Below, one piece after another: positions 27,240-35,621 of a stretch of 64,000 nucleotides of DNA. Each line of letters begins with the position of its first letter. Position 1 is the stretch's first letter. The notes under the pieces were generated by a model. It was not told the DNA's origin, did not search any database, and saw nothing but the letters and a program-made list of their open reading frames with translations. The stretch comes from Syntrophales bacterium (lineage in GTDB: Bacteria > Desulfobacterota > Syntrophia > Syntrophales > PHBD01): contig DAOSEM010000001.1 in NCBI GenBank assembly GCA_035363115.1, positions 868,001 to 932,000 on the forward strand, read 5' to 3'. Position numbers and translations under genes: made by a program.

Positions 27240-27553
27240 GGTGAGGGCCTCCCCGAAGTGACGCGGAACCTTACATCAGAACGCCTTATTTTTCAATTGG
27301 AATCGGGTGTTGCGGATGGCCCGCGCGCCTTTTCCTGCGGCGGTATTCTCCCCTCCCGGATCTGGTCCGGGATGCCGCGGGCGGGAGCCCGGTTTTGACT
27401 TTACCGGGGTTGTCGTTTATAGCTTTCCCGTGCTTCCAGCCCCCGGCCGCGCCCCCGCGAAATTTGGTTTATCCGTGGCGCGGGGGCTGTCACGGGGTGC
27501 AAGGGGGGGATCTCCATCCACCCCTTTATTCACCGGATACAAGGATCAGGTTC
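27240..27553. other. Divergent intergenic region
   Basis: This 314-bp region lies between the sigma-54 activator (minus) and the geranylgeranyl-reductase-family gene (plus). Apart from the hairpin repeat at 27451-27489, no gene or clear promoter was recognised. No copy of the TTGCGCAACA activator half-site is visible, so there is no sign of autoregulation through that motif. Confidence 0.55.
27451..27489. repeat. Hairpin repeat, copy 2
   Basis: GCCCCCGCG (27451-27459) pairs perfectly with CGCGGGGGC (27479-27487) around a 19-nt loop with the core TTTGGTTTATCCG. The same structure occurs at 8637-8675. Here it would lie in the leader of the downstream flavoprotein gene, about 65 nt before the start codon. 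Confidence 0.65.
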
Positions 27554-28708
27554 GTGGAAAACGGGAAACCCTATGACGTGATCATCGCCGGAGCCGGCCC
27601 CGCAGGGACGTCGGCGGGCCGGATGCTGGCCGAATCGGGAGCCCGCGTCCTGATCCTGGACAAGGCCCGGTTCCCCCGCCCGAAGCCCTGCGGTGGCGGC
27701 CTGCCGCCTCACATCATGCCCCTTGTGGGACCCCTCCCCGAAACGGTCCTGGAGGCGTCCGTCCGGCACATCCGCTTTTCCTATGCCGGGGGGCGGCCGT
27801 TCGAAGTGGCCCTGGGGGAGCCCGGGATTGTCATGGTGATGCGGGACCGCTTCGACGATCACCTCCTGCAGTGTGCGAGGCTGGCAGGCTGTGAGGTCCG
27901 GGAGGAGCGGGCGGTGAAAGGAGTTGCGGAGAGGGACGGGACTGTGGAGGTTGTGACGGATTGCGGCGAGACTTGGCGTTCCCGGTGGCTCATCGGCGCC
28001 GACGGACCCATGGGGCGGGTCGGCCGGTCCGTGGGCCTCTATTCCTGCCGTACCGCCGGCATCGGGCTGTCCGCTGAAACGTCGGTCCCGGTGGAGGACC
28101 TGGAGAAATGGAGCGGGAAGGCCTGCATCGATTTCGGAGTCGTTCCCTCCGGGTACGGGTGGGTGTTCCCCAAGAAAAGTGGCCTCTCCTGCGGGGTGGC
28201 CACCATGACGCCGCGGCTGCCGGACATCCGGGCACGGTTGCAGGATTTCCTGGACCGGATCCCCGCGACCCGAAGACGAACGGGTGTCCGGATCCAGGGA
28301 CACCCTCTCCCCTACTGCGACGGCATGCCTGCGCTCGTATCCCGCCGGACCCTGCTTGCAGGTGACGCGGCCGGTCTCGTGGACCCCCTGACGGGAGAGG
28401 GGATCCACTTCGCCGTCTTGAGCGGCCGGATGGCCGCCCGGGTCATCGCCGAAGGGAGGCCGATCCGGGAATACGAGGAGCAGGTGAACGACGAGATCCG
28501 TCAGGACCTGCAGTATGCCGCCCGCCTCGCCGCCCTGTTCTACCGGTTTCCCGGCGTATCCTACCGCATTGGGGTCCGGAGCCGGCAGGCCGTCCGCTTC
28601 TTCGAGGAGCTCCTGGCGGGAAGGCGGACGTACCGCTCTGTCCACGCCGAGCTGAAGTCCCTCTTCTCCACCCGGTTCCACCGGATCATCGGCGGCCGGC
28701 GCACCTGA
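27554..28708 (+). CDS. Geranylgeranyl reductase-family FAD-dependent oxidoreductase
   Basis: This 384-residue flavoprotein has an N-terminal FAD motif (DVIIAGAGPAGTSAGR) followed by FPRPKPCGGGL, the PxxKxCGG signature of the geranylgeranyl reductase/digeranylgeranylglycerophospholipid reductase family. LLAGDAAGLVDPLTGEGI is the second FAD-binding motif. The start is taken as GTG 27554, preceded by AAGGA; an upstream open frame lacks family features. It may reduce isoprenoid chains of quinones or lipids. It converges with the crotonase gene, leaving only 5 bp between them. Confidence 0.8.
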   Translation: MENGKPYDVIIAGAGPAGTSAGRMLAESGARVLILDKARFPRPKPCGGGLPPHIMPLVGPLPETVLEASVRHIRFSYAGGRPFEVALGEPGIVMVMRDRFDDHLLQCARLAGCEVREERAVKGVAERDGTVEVVTDCGETWRSRWLIGADGPMGRVGRSVGLYSCRTAGIGLSAETSVPVEDLEKWSGKACIDFGVVPSGYGWVFPKKSGLSCGVATMTPRLPDIRARLQDFLDRIPATRRRTGVRIQGHPLPYCDGMPALVSRRTLLAGDAAGLVDPLTGEGIHFAVLSGRMAARVIAEGRPIREYEEQVNDEIRQDLQYAARLAALFYRFPGVSYRIGVRSRQAVRFFEELLAGRRTYRSVHAELKSLFSTRFHRIIGGRRT

Positions 28709-28713
28709 GCGGG

Positions 28714-29529
28714 TCAGTCCGCCTTCTTTCCGCGGCCGGCGGACTTCATGGCCACTTCCTGGACCTCCTGGATGCTGAAAAAAGAGGAGTTCCAGAGGGC
28801 CACGTAATCCAGTCCCTCTTCGACGCTGTGGTTTTCCATGAAGTTCAGGAGCCGCTTGGAGCCCCTCACGGCGGAGCGGGCGTTGGCGGTGATCTCCGCC
28901 GCCAGGTTCAAGGCTCCCTCCAGCAATGCTTCCGGCGTTTCGTAGATCTCGCTGAGCAGGCCCATCCGGAGGCACTCGGCGGCGGTGAAGTCCCGGGCTG
29001 TGAAGGCCATGAGCCGGGCGTTGCCCTGGCCGATGATCCCGGGGAGCCGGTTCAGGCTACCCATGTCGGCCACGATGGCGACCCGCGCTTCCCGCAGGGA
29101 GATGACGGCATCCCTCGACGCCAGGCGAATGTCGCAGGCGGCGGCCAGGTCGAGCCCTCCGCCGAGGCAGTAATGATGGATGGCGGCAATATAGACGTTG
29201 TCGCCGCCGTGCATCCGGCTGAATCCCTTCTGCATCCGGAGAATCAGGCGGCGGAAGTCCTCCCGGTTCGCGGGGGTCGCGGCGCTGATGGTCTCCAGGA
29301 ACTCCGAGGCGAAGCCGAAGATATCGATGCCGACGCTGAAGGCCCTGCCTTTTCCGGCAACCACGACCGCCTCCACCTCGGGATCCTTCTCCAGTTCGTC
29401 CACCACCAGCTCAAGGTCCCGCCAGAACGGCCAGTTCATGGCGTTCATCTTTTCCGGCCGGTTCAGGTAGAGAATGGCGGTCTTCTGCTCCGGCCGCTTT
29501 TCCACTGCATAGGTCTCGTACTCGTACAT
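28714..29529 (-). CDS. Crotonase, dienoyl-CoA isomerase-like
   Basis: This 271-residue enoyl-CoA hydratase/isomerase-fold protein has an oxyanion loop in HHYCLGGGLDLAAACDIR. The following REARVAIVADMGSLNRLP matches the delta3,5-delta2,4-dienoyl-CoA isomerase pattern, with the glutamate and aspartate kept at the two catalytic positions. A plausible role is shifting double bonds during breakdown of unsaturated or ring-derived acyl-CoAs. The cupin gene lies upstream on the same strand. Confidence 0.78.
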   Translation of the reverse strand: MYEYETYAVEKRPEQKTAILYLNRPEKMNAMNWPFWRDLELVVDELEKDPEVEAVVVAGKGRAFSVGIDIFGFASEFLETISAATPANREDFRRLILRMQKGFSRMHGGDNVYIAAIHHYCLGGGLDLAAACDIRLASRDAVISLREARVAIVADMGSLNRLPGIIGQGNARLMAFTARDFTAAECLRMGLLSEIYETPEALLEGALNLAAEITANARSAVRGSKRLLNFMENHSVEEGLDYVALWNSSFFSIQEVQEVAMKSAGRGKKAD

Positions 29530-29608
29530 GATCGGTTCAACTCCTTTCGTGATGGGCGACCATTCCGGACGGGCCGACGCCCGGTTCTTCCGGGGACGGT
29601 ACGGGCCG

Positions 29609-30043
29609 TCAGGCCGGAATGGTGGTGTAGGATCCGCTCAGGCAGACGGGGATGAGGCCTCCGGTCTTGCCGACAGCAGCACGGACGGGCCGGATTGCGT
29701 GGGCCAGCCCGGCGGGCAGGTACACGGCGGCGGGCGTTGCGACTTCGTATATTTCCCCATCCAGCATGATCTCGAACGTAATGGCCCCCTCCTCGCCGAT
29801 CATGAGGTACATCTCATCGAAGTCGTGCCGGTGGGGAGTCGCCTTTCCCACGATGTCGATCAGGTCCACCATCTCCTGCGTGATCTCCTTGATGAACATG
29901 TAGAGAGCCCAGGCTCTGGCCTCCGGGACGAGGTCCCGGCACATGAGGACGGGATAAGGGAGGACGTCGCCGATTTCGTGGGACGGCAGTTCCTGGACCA
30001 GGATGGGTTTCCGGACGATCAGGCGCTCATGCTTCTTTTCCAT
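29609..30043 (-). CDS. Small cupin protein
   Basis: This 144-residue single-domain beta-barrel protein has the cupin metal motif HRHDFDEMYLMIGEE and a second-motif region PAGLAHAIRPV. The ATG at 30043 is chosen because AAGGAGG lies 6 bases upstream; the open frame extends 19 codons further without a ribosome site. Its function is unknown. Isomerase, dioxygenase-like and sensor roles are all possible for cupins. Confidence 0.7.
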   Translation of the reverse strand: MEKKHERLIVRKPILVQELPSHEIGDVLPYPVLMCRDLVPEARAWALYMFIKEITQEMVDLIDIVGKATPHRHDFDEMYLMIGEEGAITFEIMLDGEIYEVATPAAVYLPAGLAHAIRPVRAAVGKTGGLIPVCLSGSYTTIPA

Positions 30044-30130
30044 GAAATACCTCCTTGCGGTGTTGGGACACATTTCACGCATGGCGTCAGGATTTGACAT
30101 GATATTCCCTGCGCGCCGTTCCTGCCGCTG

Positions 30131-30805
30131 CTATTTCCACGCTCCCCAGAGAATGGCCAGAACCAGGGCCGGGATCAGGTTGCCGATCCGGATTTTGGTG
30201 AGTTCCAGGAGGTTGATCCCGATGGCCACAATGAGGAGCCCTCCCGTGGCGGTGACCGCGTCGAGGACAGCGGGCGCCTGCAGGAAAACGAGCCGCGACG
30301 CCAGGAGCGTCAGGCTTCCCTGGACGGCGAAGACCGAGAGGGCGGAGAACAGGACGCCGGGACCCAGCGTGGAGGCCAGGGCGATGGAGGCCACGCCGTC
30401 GAGCATGGCCTTGATGTAGAGCGTCCGGGGATCCCCCGCCACGCCGTCCTGGATGGAGCCGACGATGACCATGGCCCCCGTCACGTAAAGAAGGGAGGAG
30501 GTCACGAAGCCCTCCACAAACGTGGAGGAGCCGGAGCGGGCTTTGGTCTTGAGCCATTCGCCGAGCCGCTCGATCCACCGTTCCAGGTTCACCCCCTCGC
30601 CGATGATGGCGCCGAGGAGCAGGCAGGCGATGACGGCCATCAGTTCCTTGCCGGAGAGGGCCATCTGGAGGCCGATCAGCAGGGTCGAGAGGCCGAGGCA
30701 CTGGAGAAGGAGCTTCTTCATGCGCTCAGGGAGGCGTTTCCCTGCGGCAAGGCCGATGAGGCTTCCGGCGACGACGGCTCCGGTGTTGACGATGGTTCCG
30801 GTCAA
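30131..30805 (-). CDS. DUF554-family membrane protein
   Basis: This 224-residue, strongly hydrophobic inner-membrane protein has about six to seven segments. The start MTGTIVNTGAVVAGSLIGL and the internal GAIIGEGVNLERWIERLGEWLK, VGSIQDGVAGDPRTLYIKAMLDG and TATGGLLIVAIGINLL are characteristic of the YqgA/YdfK DUF554 family. Transport or channel function is suspected for the family but not known. It is divergent from the large acyl-CoA dehydrogenase. Confidence 0.8.
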   Translation of the reverse strand: MTGTIVNTGAVVAGSLIGLAAGKRLPERMKKLLLQCLGLSTLLIGLQMALSGKELMAVIACLLLGAIIGEGVNLERWIERLGEWLKTKARSGSSTFVEGFVTSSLLYVTGAMVIVGSIQDGVAGDPRTLYIKAMLDGVASIALASTLGPGVLFSALSVFAVQGSLTLLASRLVFLQAPAVLDAVTATGGLLIVAIGINLLELTKIRIGNLIPALVLAILWGAWK

Positions 30806-31069
30806 GAGAGGCTCCGGGATTGGTTTGCGGCGACAGTTCCACGCTTGTACCGGAGGGTGGAAAAGGTTGTCAACGGGTTTTATAACTAGCCGATTAACAA
30901 GCTGAAAATGTTGATTCGCAGGTCAGGAACCGCTTTCCCTGCCGTATCGATTGTGTTATGCAATCCCCCGTGTCCCGGAATGAGACGCCGGTCCGCGACT
31001 CCGCCGGCCGGAGGCGGAAGGCGCCTCCCCCCGGACCCGAACCTCTCTTGGGAAGGAGAAAGCAAAATC

Positions 31070-32941
31070 ATGGGAAGCTTGATCGTTGACGAACGGGATC
31101 AGAAGTTTCTGCTCCACGAGCTCCTGGACGTGGAGAAGCTGTGTGCGGCGGAGCGTTTTCAGGATCTCTCGGCGGATCTGTTTGACATGATTCTCACCGA
31201 GGCGCGGAAGTTGTCCACCGAGGAGATCCTGCCCACCCTCGCCACGGCGGATCGCGCCGAGTGCTCCCTTAAGGACGGCAACGTCGCCGTTCCGGAGGTC
31301 TTCCACCGTCCCTACAGGCTGTACTGCGAGGGCGGATGGATGGGGATGAGCAGACCGGCCGAGCACGGCGGGCAGGGGCTGCCCATCGTGATCAGCTCGG
31401 CGGCGAAGGAATGGTTCATGCACAACTTCGCCTTTCACGCCTATCCCGGCCTCACCGAGGGGGCGGCCCACCTCGTCGAGACCTTCGGGACGGACGAGCA
31501 GAAGCGAAAATACATGGAAAAGATGTATTCCGGCGCCTGGGGAGGCACCATGGCCCTGACGGAGCCGGGGGCGGGTTCCGACGTGGGGAACCTCAAGACG
31601 AAAGCCGTCCGCATGCCCGACGGGACCTTCCGGATCTCCGGCACGAAGATCTTCATCACCGGCGGGGACAGCGACCTGACGGAAAACATCGTCCATCCGG
31701 TCCTGGCGCGTATCGAGGGGGATCCCCCGGGGACGGCGGGCATCTCCATCTTCCTGGTTCCGAAATTCCTCGTGAACGATGACGGGACGCTGGGGAAGAG
31801 AAACGATTACACCATCGGCAGCATCGAGCACAAAATGGGGCTCAAGGGATCGGCGACCTGCCTGATCAACTTCGGCGACAACGGGGACTGCTACGCGGAG
31901 CTCCTCGGCCAGGAGCGCCAGGGCATGCGCGTCATGTTCCAGATGATGAACGAAGCCCGCATCGGCGTCGGCCTCCAGGGGCTGTCCAGCGGCTCCATCG
32001 CGTACCTGCACGCCCTCCAGTACGCCAGGGATCGGTTCCAGGGCTCTTCGCTCATGAACATGAAGAACCCCGAGGCGCCGCGGGTTCCCATCATCCAGCA
32101 CCCCGACGTCCGCCGGATGCTCCTGTGGATGAAGGCCCAGGTGGAAGGGATGCGGGCCCTGATGTACTACACGGCTTTTTGCGTCGACAAGGCCCGCACG
32201 GCGTCCGACGCGGCCGAGCAGGACAAGTGGATGGGCCTCCTGGAAGTCCTCACGCCGATCTGCAAGGCCTATTGCTCCGACACGGCATTCCGCGTCACCG
32301 AGCAGGCCATCCAGGTCTACGGCGGATACGGCTTCTGCCAGGAGTATCCCGTGGAGCAATTCATGCGGGACGAGAAGATCGCTTCCCTGTATGAAGGGAC
32401 GAACGGCATCCAGGCCCTGGACCTGGTGGGACGGAAACTGGGCATGAAGAAGGGCCTCTACTTCATCAGCCTCCTGGGTGAGATCGGAGCCGTCACGGCC
32501 CGATACAAGGACCGGCCGCTCCTGAACGGGCTGTCCGACAGCGTCCAGGGGGCCGCCAACGTGCTGGGTGAGATGGCCATGTTTTTCGCCGCCAGCGGCA
32601 AGGCGGGAAAATTCATGATTCCCGTCGCCAACGCCTATCCGTTTCTCATGATGATGGGCAAGGTTGTCCTGGGGTGGCTCCTTCTCTGGGAGGCCGGCGT
32701 CGCGGAGGAAAAGCTCCAGGCCCTATGCCGGGAAAACGGCGTCGATCCGGCGGACCTGTTCAAGATGTTCGAGGTCCACGATCTCCTTAAAAACAACGGA
32801 GACGCGGCGTTCTACCAGGGAAAGATCGCGGCGGCGAAATACTTCATCCGGCACGTCCTGCCGGAGGTGGAGGCCGCGGCGCAGTCCATCCGCAGCGAAG
32901 ACCTCTCCATGCTGGAGATCGCCGACGAGAGCTTCGGCTGA
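31070..32941 (+). CDS. Large (DmdC-type) acyl-CoA dehydrogenase
   Basis: This 623-residue acyl-CoA dehydrogenase belongs to the long form with an extra C-terminal domain. It has ALTEPGAGSDVG, SGTKIFITGGD, YGGYGFCQEYPVEQFMRDEK and YEGTNGIQALDLVGRKL; the last contains the catalytic glutamate of this group. The remaining 150 residues are the helical C-terminal domain. Similar enzymes act on methylmercaptopropionyl-CoA or medium/long acyl-CoAs. ATG 31070 has GGAAGGAGAA upstream. It stands alone, 1.1 kb from other acyl-CoA genes, and may feed the same pathway. Confidence 0.86.
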   Translation: MGSLIVDERDQKFLLHELLDVEKLCAAERFQDLSADLFDMILTEARKLSTEEILPTLATADRAECSLKDGNVAVPEVFHRPYRLYCEGGWMGMSRPAEHGGQGLPIVISSAAKEWFMHNFAFHAYPGLTEGAAHLVETFGTDEQKRKYMEKMYSGAWGGTMALTEPGAGSDVGNLKTKAVRMPDGTFRISGTKIFITGGDSDLTENIVHPVLARIEGDPPGTAGISIFLVPKFLVNDDGTLGKRNDYTIGSIEHKMGLKGSATCLINFGDNGDCYAELLGQERQGMRVMFQMMNEARIGVGLQGLSSGSIAYLHALQYARDRFQGSSLMNMKNPEAPRVPIIQHPDVRRMLLWMKAQVEGMRALMYYTAFCVDKARTASDAAEQDKWMGLLEVLTPICKAYCSDTAFRVTEQAIQVYGGYGFCQEYPVEQFMRDEKIASLYEGTNGIQALDLVGRKLGMKKGLYFISLLGEIGAVTARYKDRPLLNGLSDSVQGAANVLGEMAMFFAASGKAGKFMIPVANAYPFLMMMGKVVLGWLLLWEAGVAEEKLQALCRENGVDPADLFKMFEVHDLLKNNGDAAFYQGKIAAAKYFIRHVLPEVEAAAQSIRSEDLSMLEIADESFG

Positions 32942-33107
32942 GCGAGAGGCGGATACCCCTGACAAAGGGACAATCCCTTCGGGGGGTGGGGGCTTTCGCG
33001 GCGGTTTCCGCCGGAGACCCCCGGCCGCACCCCGGCGGATGCAAGACAGAGGGACGGATTCAAAATCTGCCCCATTTCCAGGACTCCGATCCTGCCTGGG
33101 GAAATCC

Positions 33108-33884
33108 ATGAGGGCCATCTTCCTTTCCGACGCGCACCTGATCGACCGGCACGAGGCGGCCTACAGGGCGGTGATGCGGTTCCTGGAAGGGCTGGAGGGA
33201 CCACGCAGGGTGTCCGGGTCCGGAGGACGTCAGGTCCCCGGTGAGGGAGCGGGGCGGTGCGATGCCCTGTTTCTCGCCGGGGACTTCTTTGATTTCTGGT
33301 TCGGCCGGGAGGGCCGGATCTTTCCCGATTTCCTGCCGGTCATCGAACGGCTGACGGCCCTTCGGGACCAGGGGGTCCGCATCGGACTCTGCGAGGGGAA
33401 TCACGATTTCTTCCTGGAGGACTACTTCACGGACGTCCTGGGCATGGAGGTCTTCCCCGACTGGGCGGAGCTCGACCTGGACGGGAAGCGAATCCTCCTG
33501 ACCCACGGGGACATCATCGATCCGCCCGATTCCGGGGCCGCCCTGGTCCGAAAAATCCTCCGGAGCCGATTCCTCTTCCGGCTCCAGCGGATCCTGCCGG
33601 CCCCGTTCGTCTGGCGTGCCGCCCGCCTGACCTCCCTGACGAGCCGGCGCTTCTCCGGGGAGATGGAGAACCGTATCGTGGATTCCATGCGCCGCTTTGC
33701 CCTCAACAAGTTCGGGGAGGGATACGACGCCGTCATCTGCGGCCACAGTCACCGTCCTGTCATCGAGATCCACGAGACGGCCGGGCGAGCCCGGACCTTC
33801 ATGACCCTGGGCGACTGGATCCGGCACTGCTCCTACGGCGTATTCGAGGACGGCTCGTTTTCCCTGTCGTTTTTCAGACCCTGA
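33108..33884 (+). CDS. UDP-2,3-diacylglucosamine diphosphatase-like metallophosphoesterase (LpxH-like)
   Basis: This 258-residue calcineurin-type phosphoesterase has all metal motifs: SDAHL, GDFFDFW, GNHDFF, THGD and GHSHRP. The FFDFWFG region and overall length are typical of LpxH, which makes lipid X in lipid A synthesis. It has an inserted glycine/arginine-rich stretch after residue 33. The ATG at 33108 is preceded by a weak GGGGA. Other metallophosphoesterases cannot be excluded. Confidence 0.72.
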   Translation: MRAIFLSDAHLIDRHEAAYRAVMRFLEGLEGPRRVSGSGGRQVPGEGAGRCDALFLAGDFFDFWFGREGRIFPDFLPVIERLTALRDQGVRIGLCEGNHDFFLEDYFTDVLGMEVFPDWAELDLDGKRILLTHGDIIDPPDSGAALVRKILRSRFLFRLQRILPAPFVWRAARLTSLTSRRFSGEMENRIVDSMRRFALNKFGEGYDAVICGHSHRPVIEIHETAGRARTFMTLGDWIRHCSYGVFEDGSFSLSFFRP

Positions 33885-33951
33885 AAGGTCCCTCGGTCTC
33901 GACATCGGTGGGGCCGTGTGCTATGGTCCGCTTCTTTTTTTGGAGATGCCT

Positions 33952-34812
33952 ATGAATTTCGGAGGTCTGGAACCTGAATATACCGGCCTGGAGCGGTCCG
34001 CCTTCGTCGTGATCCCCGTTCCCTACGACCTGACCTCGACTTACCAGTCGGGGTCCCGGCGGGGGCCGCTGGCGATCCTGGAGGCGTCGGGCAACATGGA
34101 GCTTTACGACGAGGAACTGGACCGGGAGACATACCGTGTCGGGATTCATACCGCTCCCGCCGTCGAGGCGGATGCGTCGGGGCCGGAATCCATGGTCCAT
34201 GCCGTAAGGGAGCGGGTGGAGGAAGCCGTCGGTCTGGAGAAGATCCCCGTCCTCCTGGGAGGGGAGCACAGCATCTCCCTGGGCGCCGTCCAGGCGCTCA
34301 AGAGGAAGTATCCCGACCTGAAGGTCCTTCAGTTGGATGCCCACGCCGATCTCCGGGAGTCCTACCAGGGTACGCCGTACAGCCATGCCTGCATCGCCCG
34401 CCGGATCGTGGAGATCTGCCCCCTCGTCCAGGCGGGCATCCGCAGCATGAGTGCGCCGGAGGCGCTCTACCGGAAGGAGTCCGGCATCCATTCGTTCAGC
34501 GCCGATTTTGTCATGGCGGGGGATGCGAACCTGGACCGGATCAGTGAACTTCTGGACGGGGACCTGTACATCACGGTGGATCTGGACGCCCTCGACCCGG
34601 CCTTCATGCCCGCAACGGGAACTCCCGAGCCCGGCGGCATCGACTGGAGAGCCCTCACGGGACTCCTCCGACGGGTCGCAAAGCGGACCCGGATCCGGGG
34701 CATCGACGTGGTGGAGCTTTCCCCTCTTCCGGGTCTTGTGGCCCCCGATTTCCTGGCGGCTAAGCTTGTCTACCGGTTGATGGGATATGCCTGTATATCT
34801 GTAAATTCTTGA
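33952..34812 (+). CDS. speB: Agmatinase
   Basis: This manganese-dependent ureohydrolase of 286 residues hydrolyses agmatine to putrescine and urea. The metal motifs are GGEHS (103-107), DAHAD (129-133) and VDLDALDP (D210, D212), with GIDVVELSPL near the C-terminus. The ATG at 33952 follows GGAG by 6 bases. It lies 120 bp upstream of the pyruvoyl-dependent arginine decarboxylase, giving a two-step arginine to putrescine route. Confidence 0.88.
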   Translation: MNFGGLEPEYTGLERSAFVVIPVPYDLTSTYQSGSRRGPLAILEASGNMELYDEELDRETYRVGIHTAPAVEADASGPESMVHAVRERVEEAVGLEKIPVLLGGEHSISLGAVQALKRKYPDLKVLQLDAHADLRESYQGTPYSHACIARRIVEICPLVQAGIRSMSAPEALYRKESGIHSFSADFVMAGDANLDRISELLDGDLYITVDLDALDPAFMPATGTPEPGGIDWRALTGLLRRVAKRTRIRGIDVVELSPLPGLVAPDFLAAKLVYRLMGYACISVNS

Positions 34813-34932
34813 AAGCGATGGCGAATCGGGCGAGGGACCGTGCCGGCTGATTCAACTTGAAAAAAAACAAAAAATGGAGCATGAAGCCTTTCGGCGCAGC
34901 CGGAACAGATTTCAGCCTGAAGGAGCGGGGCA

Positions 34933-35481
34933 ATGATAGGATACGTACCCAAGAAGATATTTTTCACGAAAGGGGTGGGCGTCCACCGGGAAGAACTCCA
35001 TTCGTTCGAGCTGGCTCTTCGGGACGCGGGCATCGAGAAATGCAACCTGGTGCAGGTGTCCAGCATCATGCCGCCCGGGTGCAAGGTGGTCTCCAGGCAG
35101 AGCGGCCTCAAGGAGCTCAAGCCCGGGGCCATTACATTCTGCGTCATGAGCCGCTGCTGCAGCAACGAGATGCGACGTCTGCTCGCCGCCTCCGTGGGCT
35201 GCGCCGTTCCCGCCGACAAGAGCGCCTACGGGTACATCAGCGAGCACCATGCCTTCGGCCAGACCGAGAAACAGGCCGGGGAGTATGCCGAGGACCTGGC
35301 GGCGGCCATGCTGGCCTCTACCCTCGGCATCGACTTCAACGTCGATGAGAGCTGGGACGAAAAAAAGGAAATCTTCAAGATCAGCGGAAAGATCGTCCGA
35401 ACCCTGAACAGCACGCAGTCGAGTATTGTGAAGGCCAACAGCTACACCACCGTTCTGGCGGCCGCCGTGTTCCTTTTCTGA
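34933..35481 (+). CDS. pdaD: Pyruvoyl-dependent arginine decarboxylase
   Basis: This 182-residue proenzyme decarboxylates arginine to agmatine. It cleaves itself to create the pyruvoyl cofactor; the conserved cleavage motif VSSIMPPGC is present, with the break expected between S43 and S44. Length and the FFTKGVGVHREELHSFE N-terminus match the PdaD family of archaea and some anaerobic bacteria. The adjacent agmatinase makes the next step. GGAGCGGGGCA precedes the ATG. Confidence 0.92.
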   Translation: MIGYVPKKIFFTKGVGVHREELHSFELALRDAGIEKCNLVQVSSIMPPGCKVVSRQSGLKELKPGAITFCVMSRCCSNEMRRLLAASVGCAVPADKSAYGYISEHHAFGQTEKQAGEYAEDLAAAMLASTLGIDFNVDESWDEKKEIFKISGKIVRTLNSTQSSIVKANSYTTVLAAAVFLF

Positions 35482-35621
35482 GACGGCCGGCGACACCGTG
35501 CGGAGCGGGAAGCCTTTTCGGGGCGGCCCGGCCCGCGGATCTATCGTTCCCGTCTCGCCCTCAGGGGCACCCTGCGGGGGGGTGAGGCATTGCAAAAGCC
35601 GGCACCGCGCCGGCCTGAGGC

